Assembly: GCA_964648005.1 (NCBI GenBank) | Contig: CAZYKR010000193.1 | Coordinates: 1-8,737, forward strand | Direction of reading: 5' to 3' | Origin: JAGQTE01 sp964648005 | GTDB taxonomy: Bacteria; Actinomycetota; Acidimicrobiia; Acidimicrobiales; Acidimicrobilacustridaceae | DNA: 8,737 nucleotides | Part shown: positions 1 through 5,163 of the stretch, one piece after another | Layout of the letters: each line of letters begins with the position of its first letter | How positions within the stretch are numbered: the stretch's first letter is position 1 | Notes under the pieces: model-generated | Databases searched by the model: none | The model's input: the letters and a program-made list of their open reading frames with translations, nothing else | Told to the model about the DNA's origin: nothing | Program-made: the position numbers and the translations under genes

Positions 1-296
1 AGGCGCTGACGGTGTGCGAGCTGGCCGGCGCCCACGAGCGGGCGGGGTTCCGGGCCACCAGCCTCGAGACCCTGCGGCAGATGGTGGCCGCCGGCGTCGG
101 CGTGACCCTGCTGCCCGAGCTGGCGGTGACCCCGCCGGTGCCGGCGTCGCCCGACGTGGCCATCGTGCACTTCGTCGACCCGCCCCAACGCGACCTGGCG
201 ATGTGCTGGCGCCCGACGAGCGTGTACGCCGAGCTGCTGCCCAAGGTGGCCGAGGTGATCCGCGTCGAGGTGGCGGACCTCGTCCCGCCTCGGTGA
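1..296 (+). CDS. oxyR: OxyR-type LysR-family peroxide-sensing regulator, C-terminal part (5' end outside window)
   Basis: This is the C-terminal third of a LysR-type regulator; the reading frame enters at base 3 and continues from upstream of the window. The segment FRATSLETLRQMVAAGVGVT (bases 48-107), followed by LLPELAV, matches the most conserved stretch of the E. coli OxyR regulatory domain (FRATSLETLRNMVAAGSGIT, LLPALAV). By that alignment, the Cys encoded at bases 15-17 (in ALTVC) corresponds to E. coli Cys208, the resolving cysteine of the H2O2-sensing disulfide. The peroxidatic Cys199 equivalent should lie nine codons upstream, outside the window. Known role of the family: a tetrameric DNA-binding activator of catalase and peroxiredoxin genes once oxidised by H2O2. 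The DNA-binding domain and likely targets are off the left edge. The stop codon lies in the first copy of a 14-bp tandem repeat, and the gene converges on the TetR gene. The family assignment is strong; retention of the full redox switch is inferred. Confidence 0.9.
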   Translation, partial: ALTVCELAGAHERAGFRATSLETLRQMVAAGVGVTLLPELAVTPPVPASPDVAIVHFVDPPQRDLAMCWRPTSVYAELLPKVAEVIRVEVADLVPPR

Positions 297-346
297 TCAG
301 GTCGCGGTGATCAGGCCTCGGTGATCAGGCCTCGGTGATCAGGTCG
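291..346. repeat. Four tandem 14-bp repeats spanning the convergent stop codons
   Basis: Four consecutive 14-bp units are seen at 291-304, 305-318, 319-332 and 333-346. The first ten bases, CGGTGATCAG, are identical in all; units 1 and 4 end in GTCG and units 2 and 3 end in GCCT. Each unit contains the palindrome TGATCA, which reads as TGA on both strands. Because 14 is not a multiple of three, the four units place stops in all three frames on each strand. The oxyR stop (294-296) is in unit 1 and the tetR stop (325-327) is in unit 3. Unit 4 encodes the last tetR codons. The alternating TGATCA and AGGCCT palindromes could also fold into hairpins, but no T-tract follows on either strand. Confidence 0.9.
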
Positions 347-930
347 AGCGCCTCGGCGACGACGTCGTGGACGGTGGCGTCGCCCCCGGTCGACAGCCAC
401 ACCTGCACCGCCGCCTGGAGTGCGGCGACGGTGCTGGCGGCGATGACCTGGGCCCGCAGGTCGCGCTCGGCGTCGGTGCCCAGCCGTTGCGCCACGCCGT
501 CGGCGAGCACCCGCTGCCACTCGCCGGTGCGGTCGGCCGACCGGGCGCGCAGCGACGGCACCTGACGGATCAGCAGGGACTTGGCCCGGAACGCCTCCTG
601 GTCGTCGTCGACGTGCTCGGCCAGCGCCAGCACGGCGGCGCGCACCGAGGCGCGGATCGGCTCGCCCGCCGGACGCTCGGCCAGCGCCTGGCGCAGGAAG
701 GCCATCCGCTCGTCGTGGTCCAGGAAGAACACGTCGTCCTTGCACGGGAAGTAGCGGAAGAAGGTCCGAGGGGCGATGTCCGCCGCCTCGGCGATGTCGT
801 CCACCGTCACGTGGTCGTAGCCCCGCTCGGCGGTGAGCCGGATGGCGATGCGGGCGATGTCGGTCCGCGTGCGCTGGCGGCGGCGCGCCCGGCGGTCGAC
901 CGATCCGTCGGGAGGCGCAGTGGGTGCCAT
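325..930 (-). CDS. TetR/AcrR-family transcriptional repressor, probable regulator of the divergent MFS exporter
   Basis: A 201-residue protein, the usual size for a TetR-family repressor. An Arg-rich N-terminus (residues 13-22) leads into a helix-turn-helix domain at about residues 22-68. It contains AERGYDHVTVDDIAEAADIA (34-53) and PRTFFRYFPCKDD (54-66), the classic TetR recognition-helix region with the FFRYFP(S/C)K signature. The remainder is a helical ligand-binding and dimerisation domain; its ligand cannot be read from the sequence. I chose the ATG at 928-930 because the HTH begins about 20 residues later. The open frame continues upstream to 1656, but only as a shadow antisense to the MFS gene. 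No clear Shine-Dalgarno precedes this ATG, so the transcript may be leaderless or nearly so. The gene is divergent from the MFS gene across 69 bp with an inverted repeat, which supports repression of both. The C-terminal DLITEA lies in the tandem repeats. Confidence 0.92.
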   Translation of the reverse strand: MAPTAPPDGSVDRRARRRQRTRTDIARIAIRLTAERGYDHVTVDDIAEAADIAPRTFFRYFPCKDDVFFLDHDERMAFLRQALAERPAGEPIRASVRAAVLALAEHVDDDQEAFRAKSLLIRQVPSLRARSADRTGEWQRVLADGVAQRLGTDAERDLRAQVIAASTVAALQAAVQVWLSTGGDATVHDVVAEALDLITEA

Positions 931-949
931 GTGTCGCACGATACAAGGA

Positions 950-988
950 AACTGGCAATATGTGTCGGAATGGCAGTCACTGCCAGTT
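950..988. promoter_or_regulatory. Nested inverted repeat, probable TetR operator in the divergent tetR/MFS promoter region
   Basis: Two arms, AACTGGCA at 950-957 and TGCCAGTT at 981-988, form a perfect 8-bp inverted repeat with 23 bp between. Inside it lies TGGCAGT-C-ACTGCCA at 971-985, a perfect 7+7 palindrome with a one-base centre. The core pentamer TGGCA thus occurs at 953-957 and 971-975, and inverted (TGCCA) at 981-985. The site ends 11 bp before the MFS start and begins 20 bp from the tetR start, so a bound dimer or pair of dimers could block both promoters. The short AT-rich step around 957-963 (AATATG on the plus strand, CATATT on the minus) may belong to the -10 regions, but I cannot place promoters with confidence. 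Confidence 0.7.
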
Positions 989-999
989 AGTCTCCCGCC

Positions 1000-2706
1000 A
1001 TGCCCTCCGCTGCGACCGAACCGAGCGCCGGACGATCCGACGCCGAACCAGGCTCCGATCCAGACCTGCACGGCATCGATCCCCTCGTCTACCGGCGCCG
1101 GTGGAGCATCCTCGCGGTGCTGTGTCTGAGCCTGCTCATCGTGTTCATCGGCAACTCGAGCCTCAACGTGGCCATCCCGACCCTGTCGCGCGAGCTCGGC
1201 GCCACCGAGTCGCAGCTGCAGTGGGTCATCGCCGCGTACTCGCTCGTCTTCGCCGGGCTGCTGTTCACCACCGGCGCCCTCGGCGACCGCTTCGGCCGCA
1301 AGGGCGCGTTGCAGATCGGGTTGCTCGTCTTCCTCGGCGCCTGCATCGGCGCCAGCCTCGCCACCTCGATGAACCAGCTCATCGCCTACCGGGCGCTGAT
1401 GGGCGTCGGCGCGGCGCTGATCATGCCGTCGACGCTGTCCATCCTCGTCAACGTCTTCCCGCCGGACGAGCGCACCAAGGCCATCGCCATCTGGGCGGGC
1501 GTCACCGGTGCGGCCGGCGCCATCGGCCCCGTCGCCAGCGGGTGGATCCTCGGGCACTACTCCTACGGCGCCGTCTTCTTGGTCAACGTGCCGTTCCTCC
1601 TGCTGGCGCTCGTCGCCGGCGGCATCATCCTGCCCACGTCGCGCGATCCCGAGCACGGCAAGCTCGACCCGGTCGGCGCCGTGCTGTCAATCGTCGGCAT
1701 CGTCGCCCTCGTCTACGGGTTGATCGAGGCCCCCGACGCCGGTTGGCTGAGCGCCGTCACCGTCAGCGCCTTCGCCGTCGGCATCGTGGCGCTGACCGGC
1801 TTCGTCCTGTGGGAGCGCCACGTCGACGAGCCGATGCTCGACGTGCGCTACTTCCGCAACGGCGCCTTCAGCGCCGGCACCTCCGGCATGATCCTGGTGT
1901 TCATGGCGATGTACGGCGTGATGTTCCTCATCACCCAGTACTTCCAGCTGATCCTCGGCTACTCGCCCCTCGAGTCGGCGGTGCGCTTCCTGCCGATGGC
2001 GCCGATCATGATCGTCGTGGCGCCGCTCACCCCGCGCCTGAGCGCCCGCTTCGGCGCCAACCGCACGGTGTCGTTCGGTCTCGTCCTCGTCGGTGTGGGC
2101 CTGGTGATGTTCCGGGCGCTCGATGCCGCGACGTCGTACACGTACATCCTCGCTGCCGTCATCCCGCTGGTGTCGGGCATGGCGTTGGCCATGTCGCCCA
2201 TGACGGCGGCGATCATGTCGGCGGTTCCCCCGCGGCGCGCCGGTGCCGGCTCGGCGATGAACGACGCCACCCGTGAGATGGGCGCTGCGCTCGGCGTGGC
2301 GGTGATGGGCAGCCTCGCCGCCTCTCGGTACGGCCCGGCCATGGCGTCGCTCACGGCGAACCTCCCGGCGGCGGCGCAGTCGGCCGCCGACTCGTCGCTC
2401 GCGGGCGCCCTCGCTGTCGCCCAGCAGCTGCCGGCCGAGGTGGGCCAACCGTTGGCCGCCGGCGCCACCGATGCCTTCGTCGACGGCATCCATCTGGCGG
2501 TCACCGTCGGCGCGGCGCTGGCCTGGATCGCCGCCGCCGTCGTCGTGCGCTACCTGCCCCGCCACCTGGCGCACGACGCCGGACCGGTGGACGCCACCGA
2601 CGCCGTCGAGGACGTGCTGGAGCTGGGCATCGCCGGCGTCGAACCCGTCTTCCCCCATCAGGCCTTCCCGCCCGACCCGGCGCCCGCCGCCGACCCGGCC
2701 CGCTGA
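1000..2706 (+). CDS. MFS drug exporter, DHA2 (EmrB/QacA-like) family, 14 transmembrane segments
   Basis: A 568-residue inner-membrane protein that probably exports a hydrophobic or cationic compound in exchange for protons. After a 35-residue polar N-terminus I count about 14 hydrophobic segments, between residues 36 and 518. Signature motifs are visible: motif A GALGDRFGRKG (92-102), motif B RALMGVGAA (131-139), and motif C, the antiporter motif, around GPVASG (176-181). The DHA2-typical QYFQLILGYSPLESAVRFLP (313-332) and GAGSAMNDATREMGAALGVA (415-434) are also present. Two extra helices between the six-helix halves and a long loop before the last helix (about 443-496) fit DHA2. The C-terminal tail of about 50 residues is acidic then proline/alanine-rich, probably cytoplasmic. 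The ATG at 1000 has no evident Shine-Dalgarno, but hydrophobic sequence starts soon after it. Divergence from the TetR gene implies inducible efflux. The substrate is unknown. Confidence 0.93.
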   Translation: MPSAATEPSAGRSDAEPGSDPDLHGIDPLVYRRRWSILAVLCLSLLIVFIGNSSLNVAIPTLSRELGATESQLQWVIAAYSLVFAGLLFTTGALGDRFGRKGALQIGLLVFLGACIGASLATSMNQLIAYRALMGVGAALIMPSTLSILVNVFPPDERTKAIAIWAGVTGAAGAIGPVASGWILGHYSYGAVFLVNVPFLLLALVAGGIILPTSRDPEHGKLDPVGAVLSIVGIVALVYGLIEAPDAGWLSAVTVSAFAVGIVALTGFVLWERHVDEPMLDVRYFRNGAFSAGTSGMILVFMAMYGVMFLITQYFQLILGYSPLESAVRFLPMAPIMIVVAPLTPRLSARFGANRTVSFGLVLVGVGLVMFRALDAATSYTYILAAVIPLVSGMALAMSPMTAAIMSAVPPRRAGAGSAMNDATREMGAALGVAVMGSLAASRYGPAMASLTANLPAAAQSAADSSLAGALAVAQQLPAEVGQPLAAGATDAFVDGIHLAVTVGAALAWIAAAVVVRYLPRHLAHDAGPVDATDAVEDVLELGIAGVEPVFPHQAFPPDPAPAADPAR

Positions 2707-2730
2707 CCAGCGCCAGGCGTCGGCCCTCTC

Positions 2731-2780
2731 GTTCTGGTGCGGAACTCGCGCCGTTGGCGACGCGGGTGCCGCACCAGAAC
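2731..2780. terminator. 50-bp near-perfect palindrome after the MFS gene, possible terminator or repeat element
   Basis: GTTCTGGTGCGG (2731-2742) is exactly complementary to CCGCACCAGAAC (2769-2780). After a single A-G mismatch the stem continues for seven more pairs (2744-2750 with 2761-2767, one of them a G-U), leaving a 10-base loop at 2751-2760. The hairpin begins 24 bp after the MFS stop and would be very stable. No T-run follows (GGCGTCACCC), so a canonical intrinsic terminator is not demonstrated. It may instead be a U-less terminator, an mRNA 3'-end stabiliser, or a copy of a dispersed palindromic repeat. Confidence 0.55.
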
Positions 2781-2782
2781 GG

Positions 2783-2806
2783 CGTCACCCACGCTGGGGG
2801 ATGACG
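2783..2806. promoter_or_regulatory. Second small interrupted hairpin upstream of the decarboxylase gene
   Basis: CGTCA (2783-2787) pairs with TGACG (2802-2806). Immediately inside, CCCA (2788-2791) pairs with TGGG (2795-2798), with a 3-base loop and a GGA bulge on the 3' side. It sits between the 50-bp palindrome and the decarboxylase start. It could be part of the leader of the decarboxylase operon, a protein-binding site, or a chance fold in GC-rich DNA. No recognisable -35/-10 promoter was found in 2707-2860. Confidence 0.3.
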
Positions 2807-2849
2807 TGGCGTGTTGTGTAGGCCACCATGTGCGGCGCCCCGCCCATCG

Positions 2850-2856
2850 AGAGGAG
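2850..2856 (+). promoter_or_regulatory. Shine-Dalgarno sequence that fixes the decarboxylase start
   Basis: AGAGGAG ends four bases before the ATG at 2861 and is the clearest ribosome-binding site in the window. It supports that ATG over the in-frame ATG at 2828, which lacks a comparable purine stretch in front. Confidence 0.75.
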
Positions 2857-2860
2857 CCCC

Positions 2861-4276
2861 ATGGCCGGCGACGACAGCTCCACGCCCACCCCCGTGCACG
2901 CGCAGCGTGCCTTCCGCGACGGCATCAACCCGTTCGTCTTCCCCGAGCAGGGCATGGACCCCGATGCCGCCTACCAGATCTTGCACACGGGGCTGATGCT
3001 CGACGGGAACCCGACGCTCAACCTGGCGTCGTTCGTCACCACCTACATGGAGCCCCAGGCCGAGCAGCTCATCCACGAGACGCTCAACAAGAACCACATC
3101 GACCACGAGGAGTACCCGGCGGCGTCGCTCGTCGAGGAGGCGTGCGTCCACATGTTGGGGTCGCTCTACAACGCCCCCGATCCGGCCGAGGTCGTCGGCG
3201 TCGCCACCATCGGTTCGTCCGAGGCGATCATGCTCGGCCTGCTGGCGCACAAGTGGACGTGGAAGCTGCGCCGTGAGGCGGCCGGCCTCGACGCGACGAA
3301 GCCCAACGTCGTGTTCGGCGCCGAGACCCATGTCGTGTGGGACAAGTTTGCCAAGTACTTCGACGTCGAGATGCGCAAGATCCCGATGCAGCCGGACCGC
3401 TACGTGCTCACCGCCGCCGACGTCGAGCCGTACCTCGACGAGAACACGATCGCCGTGGGGGCCGTGCTCGGCACCACCCACATCGGTGAGTCCGATCCGA
3501 TCGTCGAGCTGAACGATCTGCTCCTGCGCGTCAAGGCCGACAAGGGGTGGGACATCCCGCTGCACGTCGACGGCGCGTCGGGTGGCTTCATCGCCCCCTT
3601 CGCCCACCCGGACTTCCTGTTCGACTTCCGCCTCGAGCAGGTCTGGTCCATCAACGTGTCGGGGCACAAGTACGGGCTGGTCTACCCCGGCATCGGGTGG
3701 CTCGTGTTCCGTGACCGCACCAAGCTCCCCGAGGAGCTGGTCTTCTCGGTGAACTACCTCGGCGGCGCCCAGCCGACCTACACGTTCAACTTCTCGCGCG
3801 GCTCGTCCATGGTGCAGGCGCAGATGTACAACTTCATGCGCCTCGGTCGGGAGGGGTACTCCGAGCTCGTCGAGACGATGATGTCGAACGCCCGGTACCT
3901 CAACGACAAGCTCGAAGCGACCGGCAAGTTCACGATCTTGAACCCCGGCTTGGCCGAGCCGGTCGTTACCTTCTCGATCAAGGGCGATCCCGGCTTCGAC
4001 GTGTACCACCTCTCGGCCCGGCTGCGCGAGATCGGCTGGATCGTGCCGGCGTACAACCTGCCGCCGAACGCCGAGGACGTGCACCTGCTGCGCATCGTCG
4101 TGCGGGTCGACATGAGCCGGCGCCTGCTCGACCTGTTGCTGCTCGACATCCTCCAGGCCTGGTCCGACCTCGAGGAGGAGCAGCCCAAGGAGCGGGCCAC
4201 CTCGCGTCCTGACCTGTGGACCGCGCCCACCAAGGCGGCGGGCCACAGCAAGCGCCGCACGCACCAGAAGCGGTGA
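2861..4276 (+). CDS. gadB: Glutamate decarboxylase (PLP-dependent, GadA/GadB type)
   Basis: This 471-residue cytoplasmic enzyme should convert L-glutamate and a proton to GABA and CO2. It aligns with E. coli GadB (466 residues) over nearly its whole length. Shared blocks include NKNHIDHEEYP (NKNWIDKEEYP in GadB), TIGSSEA at 116-122, DGASGGFIAPF from Asp237 (GadB Asp243), SGHKYG with the PLP-binding Lys270 (GadB Lys276) and LRLGREGY. Thr206 matches GadB Thr212. The ATG at 2861 has AGAGGAG at 2850-2856 in front of it and matches the family N-terminus better than the in-frame ATG at 2828. The C-terminus differs: it ends in a basic tail (about residues 450-471, finishing KRRTHQKR) rather than GadB's short tail ending His-Thr, whose penultimate His465 takes part in pH-dependent autoinhibition. 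The gene overlaps the next by 4 nt. No GadC-like antiporter gene is present. Acid resistance or GABA metabolism is the likely role, inferred from the family. Confidence 0.95.
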   Translation: MAGDDSSTPTPVHAQRAFRDGINPFVFPEQGMDPDAAYQILHTGLMLDGNPTLNLASFVTTYMEPQAEQLIHETLNKNHIDHEEYPAASLVEEACVHMLGSLYNAPDPAEVVGVATIGSSEAIMLGLLAHKWTWKLRREAAGLDATKPNVVFGAETHVVWDKFAKYFDVEMRKIPMQPDRYVLTAADVEPYLDENTIAVGAVLGTTHIGESDPIVELNDLLLRVKADKGWDIPLHVDGASGGFIAPFAHPDFLFDFRLEQVWSINVSGHKYGLVYPGIGWLVFRDRTKLPEELVFSVNYLGGAQPTYTFNFSRGSSMVQAQMYNFMRLGREGYSELVETMMSNARYLNDKLEATGKFTILNPGLAEPVVTFSIKGDPGFDVYHLSARLREIGWIVPAYNLPPNAEDVHLLRIVVRVDMSRRLLDLLLLDILQAWSDLEEEQPKERATSRPDLWTAPTKAAGHSKRRTHQKR

Positions 4277-5163
4277 GCGAACCGGCGGCGCCCGCCCGCC
4301 GACACCGCCTGCAGCTCGACCTGCCGCCCGGGTGGACGGTGCGCGAGACCTCCGGCCTGGGGCCGTTCGTCACGCGCGCCGTCCTCGAGCGCCCTGACGG
4401 CTCGGTCGTCGAGTGGACGTCGCGCCGGCACCGCAAGCGTCTGGGTCTGCGGCCGGCCGACGCCACGACCTGGCGTCGAGGACCGCTGCGCGCCGCCAGT
4501 GGGTCGAGCATCGCCATGGGGCTGCTCTTCATGGTGGGCTCGGCGTGCTTCTTCATCGGGCCGATGCCCTTCTACGCGTCGGCCGTGTCGGAGTCGGTCG
4601 TGGCGTGGACGTTCGTCGTCGGTTCGGTGTTCTTCACCTCGGCCGCCTACCTCCAGTACCGCGAGGCGCTCGTGGCGCCGGCCGGCCCCGACGACGAGGC
4701 CGCCGTGCCGCGCGGGTTCCGCCGCATCGTGGCCATCTGGCCGCACCGCATCGACTGGTGGGCCGCCAGCATCCAGCTCGTCGGCACCCTCTTCTTCAAC
4801 CTCACGACCTATGCCGCCACCCGCGACGCCCTCTCGGTCGTGCAGGAACGGCGCTGGATCTGGGCCCCCGACGTCTTCGGCTCGATCTGCTTCCTCGTGG
4901 CCAGCTGGCTGGCCTACGTCGAGGTGAGTGCCGGCGGGAAGGGCTGGCGTCATCGAGGCACCGGCTGGTCGATCGCGGCGCTGAACCTCGTCGGGTCGAT
5001 CGCTTTCGGCGTGTCGGCGGTGGCAGCGCGCTACCTGCGCGCGACCGGGGAGATCGCCAACCTCGCCGTCGCCAACCTCGGCACCGTCGTCGGCGCGGCG
5101 TGCTTCTTCGTCGGCGCGGCGCTGCTGCCCGTCGAGTCGGCGCGCGACCGCGCGGCCGCATGA
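4273..5163 (+). CDS. Six-helix membrane protein of unknown function, three tandem two-helix (YrhK-like?) repeats
   Basis: A 296-residue protein whose function I do not recognise. Residues 1-75 are polar and basic, probably cytoplasmic. Six hydrophobic helices follow at about 78-97, 109-128, 162-180, 200-218, 233-253 and 264-286. They form three repeats of about 60 residues (73-131, 159-217, 230-288). Each helix carries a related motif: VGSACF (88), VGSVFF (116), VGTLFF (170), FGSICF (202), VGSIAF (240) and VGAACF (273). The two-helix unit with a Gly-Ser pair in each helix recalls the small YrhK family, but this is from memory and unproven. The GTG at 4273 is chosen because it overlaps the decarboxylase stop as GTGA, a usual translational-coupling arrangement; an earlier in-frame ATG at 4216 would overlap the decarboxylase by 61 bp. 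The 3' end overlaps the next gene as ATGA. The position suggests partnership with the decarboxylase or ligase: transport, sensing or anchoring are all possible. Confidence 0.85.
   Translation: MSEPAAPARRHRLQLDLPPGWTVRETSGLGPFVTRAVLERPDGSVVEWTSRRHRKRLGLRPADATTWRRGPLRAASGSSIAMGLLFMVGSACFFIGPMPFYASAVSESVVAWTFVVGSVFFTSAAYLQYREALVAPAGPDDEAAVPRGFRRIVAIWPHRIDWWAASIQLVGTLFFNLTTYAATRDALSVVQERRWIWAPDVFGSICFLVASWLAYVEVSAGGKGWRHRGTGWSIAALNLVGSIAFGVSAVAARYLRATGEIANLAVANLGTVVGAACFFVGAALLPVESARDRAAA

Noticed and set aside
291..346. CRISPR-like array
   Set aside because: The 14-bp units are directly adjacent with no spacers, and the array is short; it is a simple tandem repeat.
931..1656. Upstream extension of the TetR open frame giving a 443-residue protein
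   Set aside because: It is antisense to the MFS gene, with a low-complexity Asp/Glu/Gly/Arg composition typical of a shadow frame. The TetR domain begins just after the ATG at 928-930.
2828..2860. Earlier in-frame ATG for the decarboxylase
   Set aside because: It adds eleven residues without family similarity and lacks a Shine-Dalgarno, whereas the ATG at 2861 has AGAGGAG in front.
2501..4264. Long minus-strand open frame opposite the glutamate decarboxylase
   Set aside because: High-GC antisense shadow: rich in Val, Asp, Glu, Arg and His with no recognisable motif, while the plus strand encodes a clear family member.
4262..4271. GCACCAGAA at the end of the decarboxylase gene, matching an arm of the 2731-2780 palindrome
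   Set aside because: Only nine bases match, there is no partner arm nearby, and it codes for the basic tail; coincidence is the simpler explanation.
4216..4272. Earlier in-frame ATG for the membrane protein
   Set aside because: It would overlap the decarboxylase by 61 bp. The overlapped codons make a Gln/Gly/Pro-rich shadow, and the GTG at 4273 gives the usual 4-nt overlap.
4413..5159. Long in-frame extension upstream of the acyl-CoA ligase that would give an 839-residue protein
   Set aside because: It reads over the membrane-protein gene in another frame, is Arg-rich and has no domain character. The ATG at 5160 with the ATGA overlap fits the family start.
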